A model generated the notes under the pieces. It saw only the letters and a list, made by a program, of their open reading frames with translations, searched no databases and had not been told where the DNA came from. Below are positions 43,248 to 51,799 of a DNA stretch of 64,000 nt, piece after piece (the first letter of the stretch is position 1; every line of letters begins with the position of its first letter). This stretch comes from Changchengzhania lutea (GTDB taxonomy: Bacteria > Bacteroidota > Bacteroidia > Flavobacteriales > Flavobacteriaceae). The translations under genes were made by a program, and so were the position numbers. The stretch lies in contig NZ_CP039456.1 in NCBI RefSeq assembly GCF_006974145.1, positions 1,394,001-1,458,000 on the forward strand, written 5' to 3'.

Positions 43248-45339
43248 ACAAATAAATGTTGCCTTAATTGGAAATCCAAACACAGGGAAAACTTCCGTTT
43301 TTAATGCCTTAACCGGACTCAATCAAAAAGTTGGTAATTACCCAGGCATAACGGTTGAGAAAAAAGAAGGTATTTGTAAGCTTCCCCGCGGTGTGAAGGC
43401 ACATATTATAGATCTACCTGGTACGTATAGCTTAAACGCTTCATCCCTTGATGAAAATGTTGTTATAGAACTTCTTCTTAATCGAAATGATAAAGACTTT
43501 CCAGATATTGCGATTGTTGTTAGTGATGTCGAGAACTTAAAACGTAACCTGCTCCTTTTTACCCAAATAAAAGATCTTCAAATTCCTGTTGCCTTGGTGA
43601 TTAATATGGCAGATAGAATGCGTTATAAAGGCATTTCGCTAGATATTCCTTTTTTGGAAGAACACCTTAAAACAAAAATTGCATTAATTAGTACCCGTAA
43701 AAATGAAGGTATTGACACTTTAAAAGATATTATTGCCAATTATAAGGAGTTATCGGTCACACCATGTTTAAATGCTTCTGAGATTGATGTAGAATATTTT
43801 GAAAACCTGCGAAAAGCCTTTCCAAATCAATTACTCTATAAACTTTGGCTCGTCATTACCCAGGATGTTAACTTTGGTAAAACCGACCGAAATGAAATTG
43901 ATGCTGTTGCAAATTTCAAAACTAAAAGCAAAAGCGATTTAAAGCGGTTACAGCAAAAAGAAACCATAAAACGCTATCAATTTATAAACAACGTACTTAA
44001 AAAAGGGCAAACTATAGACGCCTCTCAAGCTAAAGATTTACGAACCAAATTGGATCGTGTTTTAACCCATAAGGTTTGGGGTTATGTCATATTCTTTTTA
44101 ATCTTGCTTACTATTTTTCAAGCCATTTATGACTGGTCTAGTGTTCCCATGGATTTTATCGATGGTGTTTTTGCCTCATTAAGTGAATGGACAAAAAACG
44201 AACTACCACAAGGTGCATTTACAAGTTTGCTGGCAGAAGGCATCATTCCCGGACTTGGCGGTATCGTTATATTTATTCCGCAAATTGCCTTTCTGTTTTT
44301 ATTTATTGCCGTACTTGAAGAAAGTGGTTATATGAGTCGTGTGGTGTTTTTGATGGATCGCGTCATGCGCCGTTTTGGTTTAAGTGGCAAAAGTGTTGTT
44401 CCCTTAATTTCAGGAACAGCCTGTGCCATTCCCGCTATAATGGCAACCCGAAATATTGAAAGTTGGAAAGAACGCCTCATTACTATTTTAGTGACGCCAT
44501 TTACCACCTGTTCTGCAAGACTTCCGGTATACTTGATTATTATTTCACTCATCATTCCCGAAGGCCGCTTTCTTGGATTGAGCTTTCAAGCATTAACGCT
44601 CATGCTATTATACCTTATTGGCTTTGGTACCGCCGTTATATCCGCCTATATTTTAAATAAAATTTTAAAGATTAGGAGTAAAACCTTTTTTGTGGTTGAA
44701 ATGCCTAATTACAAGCTGCCGTTATTAAAAAATGTCGTTTTAACGGTTGTTGAAAAAACAAAATCCTTTGTTTATGGTGCCGGGAAAATAATTTTAGCAA
44801 TATCCATTGTGTTGTGGTTTCTAGCATCTTATGGCCCGGGCGAAGATTTTAAAAATGCCGAAAATATAGTAAACATAGAATATGCCTCTCAAAATTTATC
44901 TTCAGAAGCTTTGCAACAAAAAATCGCATCGCATAAATTAGAACACTCCTTTATTGGCATCACTGGAAGAGCTATTGAACCTGCTATTAGACCCTTGGGC
45001 TATGATTGGAAAATTGGTATTGCCATAATAAGCTCTTTTGCTGCTCGGGAAGTTTTTGTTGGCACTTTGGCTACAATTTACAGTGTTGGAAGCGATGAAG
45101 AAGCCACCATAAAAAACAGAATGGCTGCTGAAATTAATCCAATTCTGGGTGGTCCATTATTTACGTTTGCTTCTGGTATTTCATTGTTGCTGTTCTACGC
45201 CTTTGCCATGCAATGCATGAGTACTTTGGCTATTGTAAAACGTGAAACCAATAGTTGGAAATGGCCCATCTTACAGCTAGTAATTATGAGCGGATTTGCT
45301 TATATTGTAGCATTAATTGCTTTTCAGCTTTTGAAATAA
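43240..45339 (+). CDS. feoB: ferrous iron transport protein B
   Basis: A 699-residue inner-membrane Fe(II) transporter with N-terminal G domain: GNPNTGKTS (11-19), DLPGTYSL (59-66) and VINMAD. It then has two Gate-type membrane modules with GFAY and the ISGTACAIPAIMATRN segment holding a Cys typical of FeoB, and MQCMSTLAIVKRET near the end. Complete. Operon with feoA and followed after 39 nt by a small Cys-rich membrane peptide. Confidence 0.97.
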   Translation: MSKQINVALIGNPNTGKTSVFNALTGLNQKVGNYPGITVEKKEGICKLPRGVKAHIIDLPGTYSLNASSLDENVVIELLLNRNDKDFPDIAIVVSDVENLKRNLLLFTQIKDLQIPVALVINMADRMRYKGISLDIPFLEEHLKTKIALISTRKNEGIDTLKDIIANYKELSVTPCLNASEIDVEYFENLRKAFPNQLLYKLWLVITQDVNFGKTDRNEIDAVANFKTKSKSDLKRLQQKETIKRYQFINNVLKKGQTIDASQAKDLRTKLDRVLTHKVWGYVIFFLILLTIFQAIYDWSSVPMDFIDGVFASLSEWTKNELPQGAFTSLLAEGIIPGLGGIVIFIPQIAFLFLFIAVLEESGYMSRVVFLMDRVMRRFGLSGKSVVPLISGTACAIPAIMATRNIESWKERLITILVTPFTTCSARLPVYLIIISLIIPEGRFLGLSFQALTLMLLYLIGFGTAVISAYILNKILKIRSKTFFVVEMPNYKLPLLKNVVLTVVEKTKSFVYGAGKIILAISIVLWFLASYGPGEDFKNAENIVNIEYASQNLSSEALQQKIASHKLEHSFIGITGRAIEPAIRPLGYDWKIGIAIISSFAAREVFVGTLATIYSVGSDEEATIKNRMAAEINPILGGPLFTFASGISLLLFYAFAMQCMSTLAIVKRETNSWKWPILQLVIMSGFAYIVALIAFQLLK

Positions 45340-45378
45340 AAATTGGTAAATTATAAGCGCTAATAACGACAAAGACCT

Positions 45379-45519
45379 ATGAATCCTCTTTTGCAAAATA
45401 TTTTAGCCTTTTCTGCACTCATAGTTGCTGTCGGATTTCTAGTGGCTAAATTTATCTGGAAACCGAAGAAAAAATCCTCTAAAGCCTGTGGCGGTGACGA
45501 TGGTTGTGGCTGCCATTAA
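45379..45519 (+). CDS. FeoB-associated Cys-rich membrane peptide
   Basis: A 46-residue peptide beginning MNPLLQNILAFSALIVAVGF with one membrane helix (about 7-26), then KPKKKSS and a terminal CGGDDGCGCH cluster. This architecture matches the FeoB-associated Cys-rich family, which sits in the place of FeoC in many genomes. The three cysteines and final His could bind iron. The product is short and easily missed. Confidence 0.88.
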   Translation: MNPLLQNILAFSALIVAVGFLVAKFIWKPKKKSSKACGGDDGCGCH

Positions 45520-45543
45520 ATTATATTAACTACAAACTCGTTC

Positions 45544-46200
45544 TTAACACAATTTAACAAACAAGTTATTGGCTATTATATTAGATATAATAAGTTCTTG
45601 TGTATTTGTTTTTATTTTTATTGAATTATCAAAAGGTTCTCTATTGCTTACTTGGAACTTTGTTCCTAAAGCAATATTATTTTTATCTAAATACTTTAAA
45701 AAATCTGACGAGGAATCTTTAACACCAACACAGATGCAGTCCTCTCCAATTGGAACTTTCGATAAAAGTATTTTATCCATTTTTTTTATATTTCCGCTTT
45801 TATCAGGAATTGGGTCGCCATGTGGATCGTGTGTTGGGAATTCTAAAAAAGCGTCCAATTGATCGATGAGCTTATCCGACTTGATATGCTCTAATTGTTC
45901 TGCAACTTCATGAACCTCATCCCATGAAAAATTGAATTTTTCAACTAAAAACACCTCCCAAAGCCTATGCTTTCTAATAATATTAGTTGCTATTTGATTC
46001 CCTTCATCAGTAAGATTAACGCCTTGATATTTTTTGTAAGCAGCATAGCCTTTTTCTGATAGTTTCTTTACCATGTCTGTTACCGAAGAAGCTTTTGTAT
46101 TCATTTCTTTTGCTATAGCATTTGTACTCACATTAATAGCTCCTTGCTTTCCTAAATGATAAATGACTTTTATATAATTCTCTTCGGTAAGTGTTATCAT
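45544..46200 (-). CDS. DtxR/MntR-family metal-dependent repressor
   Basis: 218 residues from ATG 46200 (MITLTEENYIKVIYHL). An upstream start at 46224 is in the promoter. The wHTH NVSTNAIAKEMNTKASSVTDMVKKLSEKG is typical of the family, followed by the dimer/metal domain (RKHRLWEVFLVEKFNFSWDEVHEVAEQLEH and DPHGDPIP) and a C-terminal SH3/FeoA-like domain. Metal choice (Fe or Mn) cannot be told from sequence by eye. It is convergent with the feo operon and divergent from the di-heme operon, whose promoter holds a palindrome of the expected type. Confidence 0.93.
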   Translation of the reverse strand: MITLTEENYIKVIYHLGKQGAINVSTNAIAKEMNTKASSVTDMVKKLSEKGYAAYKKYQGVNLTDEGNQIATNIIRKHRLWEVFLVEKFNFSWDEVHEVAEQLEHIKSDKLIDQLDAFLEFPTHDPHGDPIPDKSGNIKKMDKILLSKVPIGEDCICVGVKDSSSDFLKYLDKNNIALGTKFQVSNREPFDNSIKIKTNTQELIISNIIANNLFVKLC

Positions 46201-46221
46201 CGCTATACTAATTTTTAACAA

Positions 46222-46229
46222 CAAATATA
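46222..46229 (-). promoter_or_regulatory. -7 element of the DtxR-family repressor gene
   Basis: CAAATATA on plus, TATATTTG on minus, matches TAnnTTTG 21 nt before the ATG at 46200. No clear palindrome like 46645-46662 overlaps it, so autoregulation is not supported by this sequence. Confidence 0.5.
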
Positions 46230-46290
46230 AAATAATTAACCCGTTGTGTATTATGGTTTGTTCAACTTAATTTGGGTGCCAGTTGGGTTT

Positions 46291-46436
46291 CTATAACGTA
46301 ACCAAACGATTTTTAAATAGATTTCCACTTTTAATAATCCCAAAGATGCTATGTATGATTTTGTTTCTAACAACACTTAAAACCACCATTTTGTTTTTGC
46401 CTTCCTCTTTTTCTTCGAAAATATATACTTAAATCA
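46291..46436 (-). pseudogene. C-terminal remnant of an IS110-family transposase
   Basis: On the minus strand the frame ending with TAG at 46291-46293 reads VYIFEEKEEGKNKMVVLSVV then RNKIIHSIFGIIKSG. This matches the end of IS110/IS1111 transposases (EGK.KM.VLNAVRNK....RIFA pattern). Only about 45 codons remain and no upstream frame continues. It sits in the 450-bp gap between the DtxR-family gene and the di-heme gene. Confidence 0.72.
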
Positions 46437-46510
46437 TTTCTGGCTTAATGACGCTCATTACATCTAAATGGAGTAATTTTTTCATCAATCTGATTTTAAG
46501 TAGAAAACTA

Positions 46511-46552
46511 TATCGAGAACTAGTTTACTCTTCGGAAGTTTAATTCTCGATA
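46511..46552. repeat. TATCGAGAA inverted repeat
   Basis: TATCGAGAA (46511-46519) and TTCTCGATA (46544-46552) are perfect 9-bp arms around ACTCTTCGGAAGT-containing sequence. It resembles dispersed flavobacterial palindromes. It lies 93 bp upstream of the DtxR-type box and could be a terminator or a repeat; not decided. Confidence 0.6.
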
Positions 46553-46644
46553 CTAATTTCACGCATATTTATTAGCAAAATTCACGCGAAGTGACAAATT
46601 TTCGCCAAAAAGCATCCAGATAATAATTAAATCATTAAAATAAT

Positions 46645-46677
46645 TTTTAGATTAATCTAAAATAATATTTATATTTG
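46645..46677 (+). promoter_or_regulatory. promoter with perfect 18-bp DtxR/MntR-type operator
   Basis: TTTTAGATTAATCTAAAA at 46645-46662 is a perfect 18-bp palindrome of the form expected for DtxR/MntR regulators (TTAG-type half sites). Seven nt later is TATATTTG (46670-46677), the -7 consensus; the palindrome covers the -33 region. It lies 36 nt before the di-heme gene and opposite the DtxR-family gene, so metal-dependent repression of this operon is strongly suggested. Confidence 0.8.
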
Positions 46678-46698
46678 CAAAAAATAAATATCAACTTA

Positions 46699-47883
46699 AT
46701 GAAAAAATCATGTTTTATTATTAGTTTAGTCGTAACACTTATTTGTGTGTCGTGTGATAAAGCCATTCTCGAAGGTCCTTTAGATGAAAATGTATTAGAT
46801 GGACAAATAGAAGGGTTATCATTTGATGAAAATATTCAGTTTTTAAATGGAGATGAGGCTTTTGCAGAAGTGTTTACATCAAGTAATGGATTAGGCCCTT
46901 TGTTTGTTGCAAACAGTTGTGTTACCTGTCATGCGGGGGATGGGAAAGGACATCCTTTTACTACATTAACACGATTTGGACAAATAGACGCAAGTGGAAA
47001 TCAGTATTTAAACTTTGGAGGTCCTCAATTACAAAATAGAGCGTTACCCGGTTATACTCCAGAGGCTATTCCAAGTGGAGCAACATCGGCAAAATTAACA
47101 CCTCCAATAACCACAGGATTGGGATTTTTAGACGCAGTAACGGATGCAGATATTATTGCAATGTCCGATCCAAATGATGCAGATGGCGATGGTATTAGCG
47201 GCGTACCAAACTGGGCAGAAATTCCACCTTATGTGATTTTAAGAGCCAATGCCATAGCTCAAAACGGAAAATACATTCATCGTTTTGGAAAAAAAGCTGC
47301 CGCATATGATTTATTACACCAAACCGTATCAGCATACAATCAAGATATGGGAATCACCTCTACTTTTGAACCAATTGACACCTATTCTGGATTAGAGGTT
47401 GATCCAGAAGTTTCAAATAATGCCGTTAATGATGTTGTTTTTTATCTTAAGACATTAAAAGCTCCTATTCAGCGTGATGAAGACAATGTGTTTTCTGGTA
47501 AAAATATTTTCTCAGAAATTAAATGTGCTAGTTGCCACAAACCAACATTGAAAACTGGATTTTCTCCTATCGAAGCAATCTCAAACAAAGAATTCCATCC
47601 TTTTACCGATTTATTATTACATGACATGGGAAGTAATTTAGATGATGGCTATACAGAAGGTGGTGCATTAACTGCCGAATGGAGAACACCGCCATTATGG
47701 GGGCTTGGGTTAGCTCCAGACTCTCAAGGTGGTGAGTATTTTTTAATGCATGATGGCCGAGCCAGAAGTATTGAAGAAGCCATACTTTTGCATGAAGGCG
47801 AAGCAGCAAATAGCAGATCACTCTATCAAAATCTTTCTCAAACAGAGAAAAATAATTTGATAGAATTCTTAAACTCTCTTTAA
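46699..47883 (+). CDS. di-heme oxidoreductase-family lipoprotein
   Basis: 394 residues from ATG 46699; the lipobox is ICVSC (Cys19). Two heme c sites are visible: CVTCH (74-78) and CASCH (276-280). The domain matches the DHOR/DUF1111 family, related to di-heme peroxidases; homologues with imelysin proteins are often iron-regulated. It keeps RTPPLWGLG and HDGRARSIEEAILLHEGEA, family motifs near the C-terminus. Expected in the periplasm, lipid-anchored. It starts an operon with the Rieske gene (1-nt gap) and the barrel. Substrate unknown; redox handling of iron or manganese is an inference from the operator and neighbours. Confidence 0.87.
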   Translation: MKKSCFIISLVVTLICVSCDKAILEGPLDENVLDGQIEGLSFDENIQFLNGDEAFAEVFTSSNGLGPLFVANSCVTCHAGDGKGHPFTTLTRFGQIDASGNQYLNFGGPQLQNRALPGYTPEAIPSGATSAKLTPPITTGLGFLDAVTDADIIAMSDPNDADGDGISGVPNWAEIPPYVILRANAIAQNGKYIHRFGKKAAAYDLLHQTVSAYNQDMGITSTFEPIDTYSGLEVDPEVSNNAVNDVVFYLKTLKAPIQRDEDNVFSGKNIFSEIKCASCHKPTLKTGFSPIEAISNKEFHPFTDLLLHDMGSNLDDGYTEGGALTAEWRTPPLWGLGLAPDSQGGEYFLMHDGRARSIEEAILLHEGEAANSRSLYQNLSQTEKNNLIEFLNSL

Positions 47884-47884
47884 A

Positions 47885-48325
47885 ATGAACAGAAAAGAAT
47901 TTATAAAAACATGTGGGTTTGCTTGTGCAGGAACACTTGTTTTTGGCAGTGTTTTTCAAAGTTGTTCTTCAGTAAAAATGATTTCTGGAATAATTGAAAA
48001 TGATATCATTATTGTTAAATTATCTGACTTTATAATCTCAAAAGATAATTCCTTTAGGAAATACGTAATTATACAAAATGAAAAATTAAATTTTCCGATA
48101 AGTGTATATCGAATAAATGATACTCAGTATAGTGCGTTATGGATGCAATGTACACACCAAGGTAACGAATTAACTGCTTTCGGAGACAGACTTCAATGTT
48201 CTGCCCATGGTAGCGAATTTGACAAAAACGGCAATGTAACCAATGGTCCTGCATCTAATCGTTTAAAGACATTTCCAGTTGTAAAAGAAAAAGAATTATT
48301 AAAAATTTCACTAAAAACGGTATGA
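47885..48325 (+). CDS. Rieske 2Fe-2S protein, lipid- or membrane-anchored
   Basis: 146 residues. The cluster ligands are Cys89/His91 in QCTHQG and Cys105/His108 in CSAHGSEF, the full Rieske motif. The N-terminus has MNRKEFIKTCGFACAG followed by a hydrophobic stretch and SVFQSCSS, so a signal or lipobox at Cys27 is likely. It probably works in the periplasm as electron carrier to or from the di-heme protein encoded just upstream. It overlaps the barrel gene by 4 nt (ATGA). Confidence 0.9.
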   Translation: MNRKEFIKTCGFACAGTLVFGSVFQSCSSVKMISGIIENDIIIVKLSDFIISKDNSFRKYVIIQNEKLNFPISVYRINDTQYSALWMQCTHQGNELTAFGDRLQCSAHGSEFDKNGNVTNGPASNRLKTFPVVKEKELLKISLKTV

Positions 48326-49551
48326 ACAAATTCATAATATTACTAGTAATTGTTGCTTTATCGATACCTGAAAGTATCGCCCAAATTGATGATTCATTAT
48401 TAAGAAAAACACAAAAAGACACCGTAAATAAATCTATGAATATGGATGCTGTTTACAACAGACCTTTTCTTGGCTTAGGCAAAACACCTATTTCAGTTGG
48501 AGGTTACGCCGAAGCCAATTGGCAATATTTAGGTACGGATGGTGTTAGTGAGGGGCATCAATTTCAAATGAGAAGAATGACTCTATTCGTTTCTTCAACC
48601 ATTAGCAAAAAAATTAAATTCTTGAGTGAAATTGAATTTGAAGAAGGAGGAAAAGAAATTGCGATTGAATTTGCTGCAATCGATGTAGAATTTCATCCCC
48701 TGTTTAATTTAAGAGGAGGCATTATCATGAACCCAATAGGCGCATTTAACCAAAATCATGATGGCCCAAAATGGGAATTTACTGATCGCCCTATTTCAGC
48801 AACACAAATGCTACCTGCAACATGGAGCAATGCTGGATTTGGACTGTTCGGGAAAACATATTCCGATAATTGGATGTTTGGTTATGAAACCTATTTATCA
48901 GGCGGTTTTGACAACACAATTATTGATAATGCAGAAAACAAAACCTTTTTACCTGCAGCTAAAAACAATGAAGAACGATTTGAAGAGTCTGCAAGCGGAA
49001 CCCCTTTATTAACTGCCAAATTGGCTGTACGCCATAATAAAATTGGAGAATTAGGAATCTCCTATATGGGAGGAATTTATAATACATTTGAAGATGATGG
49101 TGTGGTATTAGATGAAAAACGCAGGTTGAACGTGTTTGCTTTAGACTTCAATACGACCATTCCAAAAACAAACACTTTTATTGTAGGAGAATGGGCTTGG
49201 ATTTCTATAGATATTCCTTCTACGTATACACAACAATTTGGGAACAAACAAAAAGGTGGATTTGTTGATATTGTACAGCCCATACTAAAAAAAGAGATGC
49301 TAGGTTGGGAAAAAGCGACTTTAAATGTGGCATTTCGTTTGGAATATGTAGATTGGAATGTTGGTGAATTTAACGAAACAGGAGGAAATATTGGTGAAGA
49401 TACTTGGAGTATCGTACCAGCAATTAGTTTTAGACCAACATCAGAAACCGTATTTCGATTAAATTATAGATACCAGCAACAATATGACCTTTTAGGCAAT
49501 GGTCCCGCCGAAACTAGTGGACTTAGTTTTGGGGTTTCTACCTATTTTTAG
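48322..49551 (+). CDS. porin-like outer membrane beta-barrel
   Basis: 409 residues with signal peptide ending ESIAQ (residue 21). Strand-rich throughout, with VGGYAEANWQYLGTDG, FQMRRMTLFVSSTISKKIKFLSE, and a terminal FGVSTYF with C-terminal Phe, as expected of a barrel. It resembles phosphate-selective-porin/OprP-type or generic flavobacterial porins; no ligand can be named. Operon position suggests it admits or contacts the substrate of the di-heme and Rieske proteins. Confidence 0.82.
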   Translation: MNKFIILLVIVALSIPESIAQIDDSLLRKTQKDTVNKSMNMDAVYNRPFLGLGKTPISVGGYAEANWQYLGTDGVSEGHQFQMRRMTLFVSSTISKKIKFLSEIEFEEGGKEIAIEFAAIDVEFHPLFNLRGGIIMNPIGAFNQNHDGPKWEFTDRPISATQMLPATWSNAGFGLFGKTYSDNWMFGYETYLSGGFDNTIIDNAENKTFLPAAKNNEERFEESASGTPLLTAKLAVRHNKIGELGISYMGGIYNTFEDDGVVLDEKRRLNVFALDFNTTIPKTNTFIVGEWAWISIDIPSTYTQQFGNKQKGGFVDIVQPILKKEMLGWEKATLNVAFRLEYVDWNVGEFNETGGNIGEDTWSIVPAISFRPTSETVFRLNYRYQQQYDLLGNGPAETSGLSFGVSTYF

Positions 49552-49677
49552 TAATATAGCTATTATGAAACATCCATAACTAAAAATTAGAGACATAAAG
49601 GAATGATTATATGGATGTTCCATGCCTGTGCTGAGCGCAGCCGAAGTATGACCGATAAAATAAATAGATAAAGACAC

Positions 49678-50583
49678 ATGAAGCAAATAAGGATCATACT
49701 ACTTACAGCAATAATTTTAATAAGCTGCAAAACCGAAAAGAAAACCAACGGCAAACTAAACGTTGTTACCACGACATCTATGATAACCGATTTGGCTAAA
49801 AACATTGGTGGCGAGCATATCAATTTACAAGGTTTAATGGGTAGTGGCGTAGACCCACACTTGTATAAAGCCAGTGAGGGCGATGTATCAAAGCTTTCAA
49901 ATGCTGATATTATTTTTTATAACGGTCTACACTTAGAAGGTAAACTGGTTGAGGTTTTCGAGAAAATGAAAACCATACAAACCATGGCCATTTCTGATGC
50001 TTTAGACCAAAAAACCCTAATTGGTTCAGAATATTTTGCTTCAAATTACGATCCGCATATTTGGTTTAATGTCGATTATTGGATCCAAGCCACACAATTT
50101 ATTGTCAATAAGCTTTCTGAAGCCGTTCCTGAACAAAAAGCAGCCTTTGAAGCCAACGGTATCAATTATACCAAAAAGTTGGAATCCTTAAAAGTACACT
50201 TGAAATGCATCATTGAAACACTTCCCAAGGAAAAACGTATTTTAGTAACCGCACACGATGCCTTTAACTATTTTGGGAAGTCGTTTGGGTTTAAAGTTGT
50301 TGGCTTACAAGGCATTTCAACCGCTACCGAAGCTGGCGTACAGGATGTTCAAAAACTGGCAGCTTTCATTATAGAAAACAATGTAAAAGCTATTTTTGTG
50401 GAAAGCTCGGTGCCAAAAAGAACCATTGAAGCCTTACAAGCCGCCGTAAAGTCTAAAAATCACGACGTAACGATTGGCGGCACGCTGTATTCTGATGCTT
50501 TGGGTGATGCGGGAACTGTTGAAGGCACATATATTGGTATGTTTCAGTACAATGTAAATACGATTGTGAATGCACTAAAATAA
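49678..50583 (+). CDS. metal ABC transporter substrate-binding lipoprotein (Mn/Fe type)
   Basis: 301 residues, lipobox LISC (Cys17). It belongs to the cluster A-I TroA/PsaA/ZnuA family. Likely ligands are His61 (GVDPHLYKAS), His127 (NYDPHIWFN), Glu218 (STATEAG) and Asp273 (LYSDALG). The His-His-Glu-Asp set is the Mn/Fe type; there is no His-rich loop as in ZnuA. The gap before it carries a CTGAGCGCAGCCGAAG-type repeat. It is followed by the ATPase and two permeases on the same strand. Confidence 0.9.
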   Translation: MKQIRIILLTAIILISCKTEKKTNGKLNVVTTTSMITDLAKNIGGEHINLQGLMGSGVDPHLYKASEGDVSKLSNADIIFYNGLHLEGKLVEVFEKMKTIQTMAISDALDQKTLIGSEYFASNYDPHIWFNVDYWIQATQFIVNKLSEAVPEQKAAFEANGINYTKKLESLKVHLKCIIETLPKEKRILVTAHDAFNYFGKSFGFKVVGLQGISTATEAGVQDVQKLAAFIIENNVKAIFVESSVPKRTIEALQAAVKSKNHDVTIGGTLYSDALGDAGTVEGTYIGMFQYNVNTIVNALK

Positions 50584-50663
50584 GTTTTCAGTCACAGTCG
50601 CAGTTTGCAGTGCTTGCTCAAAACTTAAAAACAATTAGCTTTGAAAAATTATTTGAAGCTGTT

Positions 50664-50729
50664 TCCTGCTATCCGCTGTATCTTTTTTGAAGAAAAATCA
50701 AAAAAGGATGCCGCTTCTATCAGGGCTAA
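50664..50729. repeat. CGGCATCC palindromic element, copy 2
   Basis: TATCTTTTTTGA (50679-50690) pairs with TCAAAAAAGGAT (50699-50710) around AGAAAAA; the flanks read CTGCTATCCGC and GCCGCTTCTATCAGGGC. It is the inverted, compact form of the element at 9791-9933. It lies in the 293-bp gap of the metal ABC operon. Confidence 0.8.
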
Positions 50730-50876
50730 ATTATCAGCTATTGTTGGTGTTTTATCGAAAATTAAAGGCTTCCTGCAAGGTTTTTGAAACCTAGTAGGTA
50801 TAAAACAATAAAGTTCAATTAAAAAGATTCCCGCTGAAGTTTATCTTGAGCGTAGACGAAAGATAGGAATGAAAAA

Positions 50877-51614
50877 ATGAAACAAAACATTGCAGTACAA
50901 GTAGACGATTTAACGGTAGCTTATAACTATAAACCCGTGCTTTGGGATATCGATTTAGAAATTCCCGAAGGCGTACTTATGGCTATTGTTGGACCAAACG
51001 GCGCAGGGAAATCAACCCTTATAAAATCCATTTTAGGGATTTTAAAACCTATTGCTGGAAGTGTTTCTATTTATGGCAAACCCTATGAAAAGCAACGCTC
51101 GCTCGTAGCTTACGTGCCTCAAAAAGGAAGTGTGGATTGGGATTTTCCAACCACAGCATTAGATGTCGTGATGATGGGGACTTACGGGAGCTTAGGTTGG
51201 ATTAAGCGCCCTGGATTGACACAAAAAAAATTAGCTCTAGAAGCCTTAGAGAAAGTAGGGATGCTAGCTTTTAAGGGCAGGCAAATAAGTCAGCTTTCTG
51301 GCGGCCAACAACAACGTATTTTTTTAGCCAGAGCTTTGGTACAGAACGCTTCCATTTATTTTATGGATGAGCCTTTTCAAGGGGTGGATGCGACCACAGA
51401 AATAGCCATCATTAATATTTTAAAGGAACTCAGAAAAGAAGGTAAGACCGTTATAGTCGTGCATCACGATTTACAAACGGTTCCAGAATATTTTGATTGG
51501 GTAACTTTTTTAAATGTCAAAAAAATAGCAACAGGTCCTGTTAAGGATATTTTTAATGATGATAATCTCACTAAGACCTATGGTATTAACTATAAAGTGA
51601 GTATTCAGAAATAA
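50877..51614 (+). CDS. metal ABC transporter ATP-binding protein
   Basis: 245 residues. Walker [10 protein letters not shown] (39-47), signature LSGGQQQR, Walker [13 protein letters not shown] and the switch His in VVHHDL are all present. It powers the import of the metal bound by the protein encoded at 49678. Separated from the binding protein by a gap with a palindromic repeat, and from the first permease by 185 bp with other repeats, which is wide for one operon. Confidence 0.95.
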   Translation: MKQNIAVQVDDLTVAYNYKPVLWDIDLEIPEGVLMAIVGPNGAGKSTLIKSILGILKPIAGSVSIYGKPYEKQRSLVAYVPQKGSVDWDFPTTALDVVMMGTYGSLGWIKRPGLTQKKLALEALEKVGMLAFKGRQISQLSGGQQQRIFLARALVQNASIYFMDEPFQGVDATTEIAIINILKELRKEGKTVIVVHHDLQTVPEYFDWVTFLNVKKIATGPVKDIFNDDNLTKTYGINYKVSIQK

Positions 51615-51714
51615 TGAATCAAGAAATGAAGACGCAAAGCGTAGCTTCTAACAAATAATTTCGAAAACGAAAGGTGTTAAAACAATTTCCTGATTTTGAT
51701 ATAATTTTTTGGTT

Positions 51715-51797
51715 CGTCCCGATAGTCATCGGGATATACCAAGACAACATAAACTGACAATAAAAATATGAGATTCTGAAAGAAGTTCAGAATGACA
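51715..51797. repeat. two intergenic palindromes before the first permease gene
   Basis: TCCCGAT-AGTC-ATCGGGA near 51718-51735 and a REP-like unit GAGATTCTGAA...TTCAGAATGAC at 51770-51797 (stem ATTCTGAA/TTCAGAAT). The REP unit is the same family as 5677-5705 and ends 2 nt before the permease ATG. Confidence 0.8.
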
Positions 51798-51799
51798 TT

